From positions 186,001 through 250,000 of the forward strand of contig NZ_WHOD01000070.1 of the NCBI RefSeq assembly GCF_013141765.1: DNA of 64,000 bases, written 5' to 3'. Numbering within the stretch: position 1 is the first letter of the stretch; each line of letters opens with the position of its first letter. Below the pieces are notes generated by a model. That model saw only the letters and a program-made list of their open reading frames with translations. It did not search any database and was not told the origin of the DNA. The position numbers and the translations under genes were made by a program. The stretch comes from Paenibacillus foliorum (GTDB taxonomy: Bacteria; Bacillota; Bacilli; Paenibacillales; NBRC-103111). Shown here piece by piece: positions 25,233 to 34,669 of this stretch.

Positions 25233-25889
25233 TTATTTTCCATATTCGCTTGGGTTAACACTCCAAGCTTGCAGCGCCTGCAGATCCTGCTGTTGAATGC
25301 TACCTTGCTTCAAAGCTACATCCAGAAGCACGCTGTAGTTGGTAAGCGTTTCGAAAGGGACTCCAGCTTCGTTAAACGCAGCAGTGGCCTTCTCGAACTG
25401 GTAGGAGAAAATCCCGAGCACCGATAGAGTCTTCGCACCGACGTCATTGACAGCCTGAGCCACTTTCAGTGAGCTGCCGCCAGTAGAAATCAGATCCTCG
25501 ATTACGACAGTCTTTTGCCCAGGCTGAATTGCGCCTTCGATCAAATTCTCTTTACCGTGGCCCTTGGCCTTATCACGAACATACACCATAGGTAGATTCA
25601 GCTTTTGAGCTACCCAAGCCGCATGAGGAATACCACCTGTCGCCGCTCCTGCAATGACCTCTGCGTCGGGAAAATTCTCACGGATCAATGACACGAAGCC
25701 CTCGGCTATCAACTCGCGAATTTCGGGATAGGAGATTGTTAAGCGATTGTCGCAATAGATGGGTGACTTTAAGCCTGAGGTCCAAGTGAAAGGCTGCTGC
25801 GGACGCAACGCTACCGCTTGTATTTGCAGCAAGGCTGCAGCAACTCTCTCAGAAAGCTGGGGATTGATCGTAATAGTTTGGGAACTCAT
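25233..25889 (-). CDS. pyrE: Orotate phosphoribosyltransferase
   Basis: Joins orotate and PRPP to give OMP. 218 residues with FTWTSGLKSPIYCDNR (substrate strand), the flexible-loop lysines in VRDKAKGHGKENLIEG and the PRPP-binding VVIEDLISTGGSSL. AAGGAG lies about 9 nt before the ATG. Last gene of the pyr operon, 48 nt after pyrF. Confidence 0.96.
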   Translation of the reverse strand: MSSQTITINPQLSERVAAALLQIQAVALRPQQPFTWTSGLKSPIYCDNRLTISYPEIRELIAEGFVSLIRENFPDAEVIAGAATGGIPHAAWVAQKLNLPMVYVRDKAKGHGKENLIEGAIQPGQKTVVIEDLISTGGSSLKVAQAVNDVGAKTLSVLGIFSYQFEKATAAFNEAGVPFETLTNYSVLLDVALKQGSIQQQDLQALQAWSVNPSEYGK

Positions 25890-25937
25890 AGAACATCTCT
25901 CCTTTGATAAAATAAGGGCTGGGGCAATCCTTGTTTA

Positions 25938-26678
25938 CTACTGTTGAATCGATTCGATGATTTGCTCTAGAGCCGTACGCGGATTGTCAGCCGCCGTAAT
26001 CGGACGTCCAATGACCACATAATCCGTACCTTGTGCGAAAGCCTCAGCAGGAGTCATTACACGAGACTGATCTCCGATAGCCGATCCTGCAGGTCTGATG
26101 CCAGGCGTTACTGTTACGAAGCCGGAACCGCAAGCAGCTTTAATCTGTGTTACTTCCAATGGCGAAGCGACAACACCGTTCAAACCAGAGGCTAAAGCAA
26201 GCTTTGCGTAGCGGATTACAGCATCCTCTACCGTTCCTGCAAGACCGATTTCGTCATTCATCACGGTCCGACTCGTGCTGGTCAGCTGCGTTACGCCGAT
26301 AACAATCGGCTTAACGCCACCATTTGCAATTCCGCCTCCTGCGAGTGCTTTGTCGACACCTTCCAAAGCAGCCTCCATCATTCCTTTTCCGCCAGCAGCA
26401 TGGATATTAAACATATCCACTCCTAGCCTTGTTACGCTCTCTGATCCGCCTTTAACGGTGTTAGGGATGTCATGCATCTTCAGGTCAAGGAACACCTTGT
26501 AACCTTGCTCCTTCAGATCGAGCACGAATTGGGGCCCAGCGCTGTAGAAGAGCTGCATTCCCACCTTCATGTAGCATGGAATACCTTTTAAGGATTCTAC
26601 CAGCTTACGCGCTTCTCCCGCTTCTGCGAAATCCAATGCCACCATAATTCGTTCTGCCACATTCGTCTGAACTGTCAT
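25938..26678 (-). CDS. pyrF: Orotidine-5'-phosphate decarboxylase
   Basis: Makes UMP from OMP. The catalytic Asp/Lys array is visible in VFLDLKMHDIPNTV, with IMVALDFAEAGEA at the start and VTPGIRPAGS and YVVIGRPITAADNP at the phosphate site. 246 residues, normal. The strong AGGAGG is directly preceded by a copy of the palindromic repeat (26698-26724). It sits 187 nt after carB, where B. subtilis carries pyrK and pyrD. Confidence 0.96.
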   Translation of the reverse strand: MTVQTNVAERIMVALDFAEAGEARKLVESLKGIPCYMKVGMQLFYSAGPQFVLDLKEQGYKVFLDLKMHDIPNTVKGGSESVTRLGVDMFNIHAAGGKGMMEAALEGVDKALAGGGIANGGVKPIVIGVTQLTSTSRTVMNDEIGLAGTVEDAVIRYAKLALASGLNGVVASPLEVTQIKAACGSGFVTVTPGIRPAGSAIGDQSRVMTPAEAFAQGTDYVVIGRPITAADNPRTALEQIIESIQQ

Positions 26679-26697
26679 TTAACTGTCGCCTCCTAAA

Positions 26698-26724
26698 AGT
26701 TTTCGTAGAAAACTACTTCGCAAG
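26698..26724 (-). repeat. Palindromic pre-Shine-Dalgarno element, pyrF copy
   Basis: On the minus strand a conserved tail (CCTTGCGAAG) is followed by AGTTTTCTACGAAAACT and then, after TTT, the pyrF AGGAGG. Same layout as copies before lspA, sigE, spoIIGA and divIB. Confidence 0.6.
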
Positions 26725-26763
26725 GATGTTCCCCAGCAGGACGAACAATCCACCCAATCAGAG

Positions 26764-26809
26764 GATTAGCACAGCGTCCCTCCGTTGTTCCAGGGCTGCT
26801 GTGCTAATC
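26764..26809. repeat. Perfect 12-bp inverted repeat in the carB-pyrF gap
   Basis: GATTAGCACAGC and GCTGTGCTAATC form 12-bp perfect arms with an inner CCCT/AGGG pair. There is no T-run, so it is not a typical terminator. It may stabilise or help process the pyr mRNA between carB and pyrF. Confidence 0.7.
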
Positions 26810-26865
26810 TATAATGGCTATTTGCGCGCAACCATTACCTCAAGCACAGCGAGGTTGGTCGTCAC

Positions 26866-29800
26866 TTATATATGCTGCGCAGGCATCGGTCTGGATTGGA
26901 AGTTAATCGCTTCAAGCATATGCCAGAGAGCTCTTACTGTATCCAGGGATGTCATGCACACAATCCCGTTTTCTACCGCTTCACGACGGATTCTGAAGCC
27001 GTCACGTTCAGGGGCTTTACCTTTGGTCAGCGTGTTCACAACAAAGTGCGCTTCCCCATTACGGATCAAGTCAAGAATGTTCGGTGAGCCTTCGCTCAGC
27101 TTATTAACTGTTGTTACACGAATGCCTGATTCTTCCAAAGCTTTCGCAGTCCCGCCAGTAGCAACGATTTTGTAGCCAAGTTTGTAGAAGCCCGTTAAAA
27201 TCTCGATAGCTTCCTCTTTGTCTTTATCAGCAACTGTGGCAATAATCGAGCCTGTCGGTGGAATTTTCATCCCCGAGCCGATTAAACCTTTGTATAAGGC
27301 TTTAGCAAAGTTCTCATCGCGACCCATAACTTCACCTGTTGATTTCATCTCAGGTCCGAGAGTTGTATCTACGCGGCGCAGCTTGGCGAAGGAGAATACA
27401 GGTACTTTTACAGAAACAAACTCATCTTCTGGCCATAATCCCGTTTCATAGCCCATATCAGCCAGCTTTTCGCCCAAAATAACACGAGTAGCCGCATTTG
27501 CCATCGGAATTTTTGTTACTTTACTTAAGAAAGGCACCGTTCTTGAAGAACGCGGGTTAACCTCAATTACATAAGCTTGATCTTGATAAATAACGAACTG
27601 GATATTGACCAGACCTATAATCTGCAGGCCTCTAGCAATTTTCACTGTAATATCGATAATTTGTTGTTTGATTTCCTCAGAAACCGATTGTGGAGGATAT
27701 ACAGCGATAGAGTCACCGGAGTGAACGCCCGCTCTTTCAACATGCTCCATAATTCCAGGAATCAGAACCGTTTCTTTATCGCAGATTGCATCAACTTCTA
27801 CTTCTTTACCCAGCATATAACGGTCGATCAGTACCGGATGCTCCGGATTGATTTTAACCGCATATTCCATGTAGCTCAATAGCTCTTCATCGGAGTAGAC
27901 GATTTCCATCGCACGGCCGCCCAGTACATAGGAAGGACGAACGAGCACTGGGTAACCGAAGTTAGCGGCCATGCCAGCTGCTTGATCGACTGAGGTTACG
28001 GTTCCGCCTGGAGGTTGTGCAACATCTAATCCGCGCAGTAACGCTTCGAACTTTTTGCGGTCCTCAGCTGCATCGATATTCTCGAGATCGGTACCTAAGA
28101 TGCGTACTCCTGCTTTAGAAAGAGGCGCTGCCAAGTTAATGGCTGTTTGTCCGCCAAATTGAACGATTACGCCGATTGGCTGCTCGCGCTCGATAACGTT
28201 CATTACATCTTCGAAGAAGAGCGGCTCGAAGTACAAGCGGTCCGAAGTGTTAAAGTCTGTCGACACGGTTTCTGGGTTGTTATTGATAATAACAGCCTCG
28301 TATCCCGCTGCTTGGATCGCCCAAACCGCATGTACAGTCGAGTAATCAAATTCGATACCTTGTCCGATACGGATCGGGCCCGAGCCTAGAACGACAACCT
28401 TCTGTTTCGTTGTTTCTTTAACTTCATCTTCGGTTTCGTAGGTTGAGTAATAATAAGGTGTGGTTGCTTCAAACTCAGCTGCACAAGTATCAACCATTTT
28501 GTATACAGGTTTTAATCCAATGCTTAGACGATGCTTACGAATCTCAGCTTCCTGAGTAAAGCTTAAGCCACTGTTTGCAGCACTGCGAACCTCAGCAATA
28601 GCGCGGTCTGTAAAGCCTTTACGCTTCGCTTCGCGCAGCAATTCATCAGTTAATTCAGGTTGAATCAACTGCTCCTCAAACTGGATCATGCCTTCTAGCT
28701 TACTTAGGAACCACCAGTCAATTTTGGTCAAATCTTGGATTTGCTGCAGCGTGTACCCGCGGCGGAATGCTTCCGCGATCAGGAACATCCGTTCATCATC
28801 TGGCTTAATCAGACGCGACTCAAGCGTTTCTTTATCCAACAAATCGGTTTCCTTCAAGAATAAGCGGTGAACACCGATCTCAAGTGAACGAATTGCTTTA
28901 TGAATCGATTCCTCGAAGGTACGGCCAATCGCCATAACCTCGCCTGTTGCTTTCATTTGCGTTCCAAGCTTACGATTAGCCGCTGTAAATTTATCGAACG
29001 GCCAGCGTGGAATTTTCGACACGATGTAATCCAACGTCGGCTCGAAGCAAGCATAGGTTTGACCCGTAACCGGGTTAACAATTTCATCAAGCGTGTAGCC
29101 TATTGCAATTTTTGCAGCCATCTTCGCAATTGGATAACCAGTTGCTTTGGAAGCCAAAGCTGAAGAACGGCTTACGCGAGGATTTACCTCAATAACATAA
29201 TATTGAAAGCTGAATGGATCTAGAGCGAACTGAACGTTACAGCCGCCTTCGATGTTCAAGGCACGAATAATTTTTAAAGATGCAGAACGAAGCATTTGAT
29301 ACTCACGGTCAGATAGCGTCTGGCTAGGTGCCACAACTATGCTATCGCCCGTATGTACGCCAACCGGGTCAAAGTTTTCCATGTTGCAAACAACGATACA
29401 GTTGTCGTTCGCATCACGCATAACCTCGTATTCGACTTCTTTCATACCGGCAATGCTTTTTTCAATCAAGCACTGTCCTATTGGGCTGTAGCGGATACCG
29501 GAAGCTACCGTCTCCAGCAGCTCTTCTTCATTAGCGCAAATACCGCCTCCAGTTCCTCCCAGCGTATAAGCTGGACGAACGATGATCGGATAGCCAATCT
29601 CGTTAGCAAAATCAAGAGCAGCTTGTACCGTTGTTACGATAACACTATCCGGTACAGGCTGTTCCAGCTCTCTCATCAAATCGCGGAATAAATCGCGATC
29701 CTCCGCTTTTTCAATTGCTGTAAGCTGAGTTCCAAGAAGCTTCACATTTTCCCGTTCAAGCACGCCTGCGCGGGCAAGCTCAACAGCCATATTCAAGCCG

Positions 29801-30081
29801 GTTTGGCCGCCCAAAGTTGGCAGCAAGCCATCAGGACGCTCTTGACGAATAATTTGAGTAACAAATTCAAGTGTAATTGGCTCGATATATACTTTGTCAG
29901 CCATATTCGTGTCGGTCATGATCGTGGCTGGATTGCTGTTGATCAGTACAACCTCCATGCCCTCTTCTTTTAGAGCTTGGCAGGCTTGTGTTCCTGCGTA
30001 GTCAAACTCGGCCGCTTGCCCGATAACAATGGGACCGGAACCGATAACCAATATTTTTTTGAGACTATTATTTTTTGGCAT
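26866..30081 (-). CDS. carB: Carbamoyl-phosphate synthase, large subunit
   Basis: Makes carbamoyl phosphate for pyrimidines and arginine. The roughly 1071 residues contain two homologous ATP-grasp halves: ILVIGSGPIVIGQAAEFDYAG near the start and VVVLGSGPIRIGQGIEFDYS near residue 555. EVNPRVSRSSALASKATGYP and EVNPRSSRTVPFLSKVTKIP mark the two active sites. The C-terminal MGS-like allosteric domain is about 940-1071. I start at ATG 30081 after AAAGGAG; it overlaps the end of carA by 14 nt. As the only copy visible and lying in the pyr operon it is the PyrR-controlled enzyme. Confidence 0.97.
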   Translation of the reverse strand: MPKNNSLKKILVIGSGPIVIGQAAEFDYAGTQACQALKEEGMEVVLINSNPATIMTDTNMADKVYIEPITLEFVTQIIRQERPDGLLPTLGGQTGLNMAVELARAGVLERENVKLLGTQLTAIEKAEDRDLFRDLMRELEQPVPDSVIVTTVQAALDFANEIGYPIIVRPAYTLGGTGGGICANEEELLETVASGIRYSPIGQCLIEKSIAGMKEVEYEVMRDANDNCIVVCNMENFDPVGVHTGDSIVVAPSQTLSDREYQMLRSASLKIIRALNIEGGCNVQFALDPFSFQYYVIEVNPRVSRSSALASKATGYPIAKMAAKIAIGYTLDEIVNPVTGQTYACFEPTLDYIVSKIPRWPFDKFTAANRKLGTQMKATGEVMAIGRTFEESIHKAIRSLEIGVHRLFLKETDLLDKETLESRLIKPDDERMFLIAEAFRRGYTLQQIQDLTKIDWWFLSKLEGMIQFEEQLIQPELTDELLREAKRKGFTDRAIAEVRSAANSGLSFTQEAEIRKHRLSIGLKPVYKMVDTCAAEFEATTPYYYSTYETEDEVKETTKQKVVVLGSGPIRIGQGIEFDYSTVHAVWAIQAAGYEAVIINNNPETVSTDFNTSDRLYFEPLFFEDVMNVIEREQPIGVIVQFGGQTAINLAAPLSKAGVRILGTDLENIDAAEDRKKFEALLRGLDVAQPPGGTVTSVDQAAGMAANFGYPVLVRPSYVLGGRAMEIVYSDEELLSYMEYAVKINPEHPVLIDRYMLGKEVEVDAICDKETVLIPGIMEHVERAGVHSGDSIAVYPPQSVSEEIKQQIIDITVKIARGLQIIGLVNIQFVIYQDQAYVIEVNPRSSRTVPFLSKVTKIPMANAATRVILGEKLADMGYETGLWPEDEFVSVKVPVFSFAKLRRVDTTLGPEMKSTGEVMGRDENFAKALYKGLIGSGMKIPPTGSIIATVADKDKEEAIEILTGFYKLGYKIVATGGTAKALEESGIRVTTVNKLSEGSPNILDLIRNGEAHFVVNTLTKGKAPERDGFRIRREAVENGIVCMTSLDTVRALWHMLEAINFQSRPMPAQHI

Positions 30082-31255
30082 AATGTAGCTCTCCTTTCGA
30101 TGCAGGGGTGACAGAGCCGGCTGTAAGAGCTGCAAGCTTGGAAGCTGCAGAAATTTGAGCCTGTTTAGGCAGCTGCGGGTTATTTAGCTTATGATTGCGA
30201 ATCATCGAGATAAAATCATCGAACAAGTAGCTGGAGTCAAAAGGCCCCGGAGCTGCTTCAGGATGATATTGTACCGAGAAAGCAGGGTGCTTCTTATGTT
30301 TCAATCCTTCGATAGTGCTGTCATTGTTGTTGATGTGTGTAACTTCTAGCTCCGTACCTGCTATCGAGTCATCTTTTACTGTGTAGCCATGGTTTTGTGA
30401 TGTAATGTAGCAACGGTTGCTCTGCAGATCTTTAACCGGATGGTTACCGCCACGGTGACCGAATTTCAGCTTATCTGTATCCGCTCCGCATGCAAGTGCA
30501 AACAGCTGATGTCCAAGGCAGATACCGAAGATTGGGAATTCGCCCAACAAATCAGAAATCATTTTCACTGCTTGTGGAACATCCTTAGGATCCCCAGGGC
30601 CATTGGACAGCAGAATGCCGTCTGGCGCCAAGCGACGGATTTGATCAGCCGTAGTATCATGAGGCACTACTACAACATCGCAGCCACGCTTAGTTAGATC
30701 ACGCAGAATTCCGCTTTTGGAACCGAAATCAACCAGGACAACACGCTCTTTAGTACCAGGGGCGCTAAATACGCTTTTGGTGGAAACTCTGGATACTTGA
30801 TCCGTCATCAGTGTACTGCCGGTCAGCTGCTCCAGCAATTCTTCGACTCTCATATTAGAAGTTGTCAACAGACCTTTCATAACACCATGGTGTCGAATAC
30901 GACGAGTCAGCATTCGCGTGTCAATATCGCTGATACCGATAATACCGTATTCCTTAAGCAAACTATCGAGGGAATACTCCGCTCTCCAGTTGCTTGGAAC
31001 AGTTTCGTGCTGACGTACTACAAAACCGTGAATAAATGGACGGATCGCTTCAAAATCATCACGAGCAATTCCATAGTTCCCAATAAGGGGATAAGTCATT
31101 GTTACAATTTGTCCGCAGTAGGACGGGTCTGATAATACCTCTTGGTAACCTGTAATCCCTGTATTAAATACGACCTCGCCAACCGAGTCGCCTTCACTTC
31201 CGAAAGCTTTTCCGGTAAATAATGTACCGTCCTCCAACAATAATCTTGCCTGCAT
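30068..31255 (-). CDS. carA: Carbamoyl-phosphate synthase, small subunit
   Basis: Glutaminase subunit that channels ammonia to CarB. The N-terminal CPSase small domain (ARLLLEDGTLFTGKAFGSEG) precedes a class I glutamine amidotransferase domain with the nucleophile in FGICLGHQ and the His-Glu pair in QYHPEAAPGP. I prefer ATG 31255, 9 nt after AAGGAG, over the TTG three codons upstream. It overlaps carB and follows pyrC by 136 nt. Confidence 0.96.
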   Translation of the reverse strand: MQARLLLEDGTLFTGKAFGSEGDSVGEVVFNTGITGYQEVLSDPSYCGQIVTMTYPLIGNYGIARDDFEAIRPFIHGFVVRQHETVPSNWRAEYSLDSLLKEYGIIGISDIDTRMLTRRIRHHGVMKGLLTTSNMRVEELLEQLTGSTLMTDQVSRVSTKSVFSAPGTKERVVLVDFGSKSGILRDLTKRGCDVVVVPHDTTADQIRRLAPDGILLSNGPGDPKDVPQAVKMISDLLGEFPIFGICLGHQLFALACGADTDKLKFGHRGGNHPVKDLQSNRCYITSQNHGYTVKDDSIAGTELEVTHINNNDSTIEGLKHKKHPAFSVQYHPEAAPGPFDSSYLFDDFISMIRNHKLNNPQLPKQAQISAASKLAALTAGSVTPASKGELHYAKK

Positions 31256-31391
31256 GCCATTCAACTCCTTATCAGTGTGAAGAACTTAATAATCTAGTAC
31301 CAAAATCTGCATAAAGCTATCTATGTGAAAAATATTGGATGAACTTATATATATTTAGCTAGGATTATGCTGCTTGACTCTAACTGTTTGA

Positions 31392-32681
31392 TTAAGCTTC
31401 TGACCAAACCACTTTACCGCCCACAATCGTATGAGTCGGCCAGCCTTTTAGATTCCAACCAATAAACGGTGTATTGCGACCTTTTGAAGCGAATTCAGCA
31501 GGGTCAACAGCTTTTTCTGTATCCAAATCAATGATTGTGATGTCTGCTTCCTTGCCAACTTCCAGCGTACCCAGTGGCAAGCCGAACACTTGTGCTGGCA
31601 ATGTAGTCATTTTATCTACCAAGAACTGCAGTGTCCATTGTCCAGTTGCTACAAACTTCGTATACAAAAGCGGGAATGCCGTTTCGAATCCTACGATACC
31701 AAACGGTGCAAGATTAACGCCCTTGGCTTTCTCTTCTTCGCTGTGAGGTGCATGGTCTGTTACTAGGATGTCGATGGTGCCGTCCAGCAAAGCCTCGATA
31801 CATGCTTGTACATCCTTAGGAGTACGAAGCGGCGGGTTCATCTTCCAATTAGCGTCGTCCAGCCCTGGGATATCTTCATCCGACAGCAGCAAGTGATGCG
31901 GGCACACCTCTGCTGTAACTTTAATTCCGAACTGCTTCGCGTGACGGATTAAGCGAACCGACTGCTCCGTGCTAACGTGGCACACGTGGTAGTGAACGCC
32001 TGTAGCTTCAGCTAGCAGCACATCACGACCTACATGAATCGCTTCTGATTCATTCGGAATGGCCTTCAAGCCATGCTTGCGGGAAAATTCGCCCTCACTC
32101 GCCCAAGCGCCTTCAACCAGCGTATTATCTTCGCAGTGCGCGATAATCGGCAGCCCGATGGACGCTGCTTTGGCCATCGCATCCTTCATCATTTGCGCGC
32201 TTTGCACGCCAACGCCGTCATCAGTAAAGCCGATAGCTCCTGCTTGCTTCAAAGCGTCAAAGTCCGTTAACTCACGACCCAGCTCATTTTTGGTTATGCA
32301 GCCGTAGGGCAGCACGCGCACTATGCCTTCGGTTTCAGCCTTGTCCAACACATACTTCACGGTTTCTACTGTATCAATAACCGGACGTGTATTCGGCATG
32401 CAGGCGATGGTTGTGAAGCCGCCGCGTGCAGCTGAGCGTGTGCCGCTCGCAATCGTTTCCTTGTGTTCGAAGCCCGGCTCACGTAAATGCACATGCATAT
32501 CGATCAGCCCCGGCGTTACAAGCTTTCCTGCCGCGTCAATGACCGTGTGTCCAGCTGTCTCAGGAAGTGCGCCAGCAGCCTCTATCATTTGTTCTATAGT
32601 ATTGCCTTCCAGCAAAATATGTTTCTTCGTCAACTCATTGCCTGTTGCAACTGTTTGTGCATTTAAAATCCAAATTCCCAT
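31392..32681 (-). CDS. pyrC: Dihydroorotase
   Basis: Cyclises carbamoyl aspartate. Type I amidohydrolase of 429 residues: zinc ligands in LIDMHVHLREPG, the PNTRPVID segment, VCHVS, TAEVCPHHLLL and the catalytic Asp in VTDHAPHS. AGGGAGG lies 5 nt before the ATG. It follows pyrB by 35 nt. Confidence 0.96.
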   Translation of the reverse strand: MGIWILNAQTVATGNELTKKHILLEGNTIEQMIEAAGALPETAGHTVIDAAGKLVTPGLIDMHVHLREPGFEHKETIASGTRSAARGGFTTIACMPNTRPVIDTVETVKYVLDKAETEGIVRVLPYGCITKNELGRELTDFDALKQAGAIGFTDDGVGVQSAQMMKDAMAKAASIGLPIIAHCEDNTLVEGAWASEGEFSRKHGLKAIPNESEAIHVGRDVLLAEATGVHYHVCHVSTEQSVRLIRHAKQFGIKVTAEVCPHHLLLSDEDIPGLDDANWKMNPPLRTPKDVQACIEALLDGTIDILVTDHAPHSEEEKAKGVNLAPFGIVGFETAFPLLYTKFVATGQWTLQFLVDKMTTLPAQVFGLPLGTLEVGKEADITIIDLDTEKAVDPAEFASKGRNTPFIGWNLKGWPTHTIVGGKVVWSEA

Positions 32682-32716
32682 AATAGCCTCCCTGCAATGA
32701 TATGTATTAGGTTTAT

Positions 32717-33622
32717 TTAGTTTAGGGCCCGCTCGATAACTGCCATACGAATCGGCACACCATGACTCATTTGCTCAAAAATCTTGGATCGTCCGCATTC
32801 AACCAGTACATCATCGATTTCTACATCACGGTTAATCGGTGCTGGGTGCATGATGATAGCATGAGAAGCCATTGTCGCTTCACGTTTTACGGTCAAGCCG
32901 TATGCCTCGCGGTATTCCTCCGTGGACTTGAACACACTTTCCTCGTGACGCTCCAGCTGTACGCGAAGCATCATTACAACATCAGCCTTCACGGCCTCAT
33001 CCATCTTGATGTAAGGAGCATGAGCTGCCAGCTCTGGTGCCTGCATGCTTTCCGGCGCGCAGAAGCTGACTTTGGCGCCTACTGCTTGCAGTGCCCACAA
33101 GTTCGAGCGTGCCACGCGGCTGTGTCGCACATCACCAATGATCGACACATTCAAGCCGCGGAGGTCGCCGAACTGCTTTCTCATCGTGTATAAATCAAGC
33201 AGCGCCTGGGTTGGATGCTCATTGTTTCCATCGCCCGCATTAATAAGCGGCACTTTAATCTTCTGAGCCAGCTCGGCCAACAATCCGTTAGGCTTCATCC
33301 GGATGACACCAGCATCGATCCCCATTGACTCCAGCGTCTTCACTGTGTCATAGATCGACTCACCTTTCTGAACGCTAGACACCGCGGCTGCAAAATTTAA
33401 TACTTCTGCGCCAAGACGCTTTTCGGCAACTTCAAATGAAAACCTCGTTCTCGTGCTGTTTTCAAAAAACATATTAGCCACAAACCGGCCTTGTAAGTGA
33501 TTCGACAGCTTTACGGGATATTGTTCCCAATAAGCGGCACGATCAAGTATCGACGTAATTTCTTGTGCAGTCATCCCTTTGGTGCCTAACAAATGCTTCT
33601 CTGATGCGACAAGTTGTGTCAT
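32717..33622 (-). CDS. pyrB: Aspartate carbamoyltransferase, catalytic chain
   Basis: Condenses carbamoyl phosphate and aspartate. FFENSTRTRFSFEVAEKRLGA is the carbamoyl-phosphate site, with NEHPTQALLDLYT and MLRVQLER for aspartate binding and HPAPINRDVEI near the end. 301 residues, normal. No regulatory chain gene is present, as usual in Bacillota. ATG overlaps the pyrR stop by 4 nt. Confidence 0.96.
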   Translation of the reverse strand: MTQLVASEKHLLGTKGMTAQEITSILDRAAYWEQYPVKLSNHLQGRFVANMFFENSTRTRFSFEVAEKRLGAEVLNFAAAVSSVQKGESIYDTVKTLESMGIDAGVIRMKPNGLLAELAQKIKVPLINAGDGNNEHPTQALLDLYTMRKQFGDLRGLNVSIIGDVRHSRVARSNLWALQAVGAKVSFCAPESMQAPELAAHAPYIKMDEAVKADVVMMLRVQLERHEESVFKSTEEYREAYGLTVKREATMASHAIIMHPAPINRDVEIDDVLVECGRSKIFEQMSHGVPIRMAVIERALN

Positions 33623-34200
33623 CCGTTTTGCCTCCTCTGTTGAGTAATCACGACTTGATCGATTCCATCCACTTCATTAAGCTGAACCTCGATCGACTCC
33701 ATGCGGGAGGTCGGGATGTTTTTGCCTACATAATCCGGACGGATCGGCAGCTCCCTGTGACCTCTATCCACCAATACAGCTAGTTGTATGATTTGTGGCC
33801 TGCCCAGGTCCATCAGAGCATCCATTGCCGCCCGTACTGTTCGGCCCGTGTATAGCACATCATCGAATAAAATAAGCTTCTTATTATGGATGTCCATGGG
33901 CGAGTCAACCGACTCTTCCTGCAATTTGAATTTCTTTTCCGGCCTGCCTGATCTATCGTCACGGTAATGAGTAACGTCAATTTCTCTTACGGGTGCAGGA
34001 ACATTCTCAATATCCAAAATCAGCTCAGCAATCCGGTTGGCAAGGTATATTCCTCGAGTACGGACACCGATTAGCAGGCAGTTTTCAAAGCCTTTGTTCT
34101 TCTCCAAGATTTCATGGGCTATTCGAGTTAATGCACGTCGTACTCCCGTAGCATCCATTAGCACATGCTCGTGCTGTTCCACTTCCTGAGCCAAGATCAT
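33619..34200 (-). CDS. pyrR: Bifunctional pyr attenuation regulator / uracil phosphoribosyltransferase
   Basis: PyrR binds the nascent pyr leader RNA when UMP is high and promotes termination. It also has uracil phosphoribosyltransferase activity. The PRPP loop LILFDDVLYTGRTVRAAMDAL, VRTRGIYLAN, DVTHYRDD and VDRGHRELPIRPDYVGKNIPTS are typical. The last is the RNA-binding and PRPP-contact region of PyrR proteins. 193 residues, slightly over the usual length of about 180. The first ATG is very close to GGGGGCG, so a TTG two codons later could be the real start. Confidence 0.95.
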   Translation of the reverse strand: MILAQEVEQHEHVLMDATGVRRALTRIAHEILEKNKGFENCLLIGVRTRGIYLANRIAELILDIENVPAPVREIDVTHYRDDRSGRPEKKFKLQEESVDSPMDIHNKKLILFDDVLYTGRTVRAAMDALMDLGRPQIIQLAVLVDRGHRELPIRPDYVGKNIPTSRMESIEVQLNEVDGIDQVVITQQRRQNG

Positions 34201-34332
34201 CGCCCCCTGCTTATTAGGTTAGACATCTGCACATTCCCCAAGAGTGAAACCAAGCCTTCGCAGGCTTATTCCTGATTACTTTCGGGGACCCCTGATATCC
34301 AAAAGAATTTACTATTCATAATCCTAAAGGCA

Positions 34333-34362
34333 TAAAAAAAACCTTGCCATTAGGCAAGGTTT
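34333..34362 (-). terminator. pyr leader attenuator terminator
   Basis: AAACCTTGCC and GGCAAGGTTT form a perfect stem followed by a run of eight T on the minus strand, about 130 nt before pyrR. It lies downstream of the PyrR box at 34457-34470, and the two can be joined by alternative pairing through the GGCAAGG next to the box. Confidence 0.9.
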
Positions 34363-34456
34363 GCGGACATAACGAGAGATCCGGATACGGATAAATTGAG
34401 CCATATTAAGACTCGATTCCCCGAAAAATCCGCTTCTAACATTCGTTCACCTTGCC

Positions 34457-34470
34457 AGCCTCTCTGGACT
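34457..34470 (-). promoter_or_regulatory. PyrR-binding loop in the pyr leader RNA
   Basis: On the minus strand the RNA reads AGTCCAGAGAGGCT, matching the known PyrR-binding consensus. It is flanked by complementary bases that make the anti-antiterminator stem. This is the only PyrR box seen: the pyrR-pyrB junction overlaps, whereas B. subtilis has three attenuators. Confidence 0.9.
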
Positions 34471-34499
34471 GTTCTTAAAGGTGCTATTCGATTACAAAT

Positions 34500-34528
34500 A
34501 TTATCCCATGTTCGACAACTGATGTCAA
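34500..34528 (-). promoter_or_regulatory. Sigma-A promoter of the pyr operon
   Basis: TTGACA (34523-34528), 17 nt, GATAAT (34500-34505), a near-consensus promoter. Expected start near 34493, just ahead of the PyrR leader. Confidence 0.85.
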
Positions 34529-34569
34529 TAGGATTGTTGATGTCTTGTCGATGTCTGTCAGTTCGAACA

Positions 34570-34598
34570 TTGCTAGAAGGTAGCTTTTATGCTATAAA
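34570..34598 (+). promoter_or_regulatory. Sigma-A promoter of dapH
   Basis: TTGCTA, 17 nt, TATAAA, about 70 nt before the dapH start and back to back with the pyr promoter. Confidence 0.65.
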
Positions 34599-34669
34599 GA
34601 ATAAAGAATGTTTCGCCAGTGTCCGGGCTTATCCGTACGCGGTAATTTACATAAGGAGTTGGATTTTGC

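Noticed and set aside
25042..25296. Plus-strand frame of 84 residues between helD and pyrE
   Set aside because: Runs through the pyr terminator hairpin and into pyrE, has no ribosome site and a composition unlike a protein.
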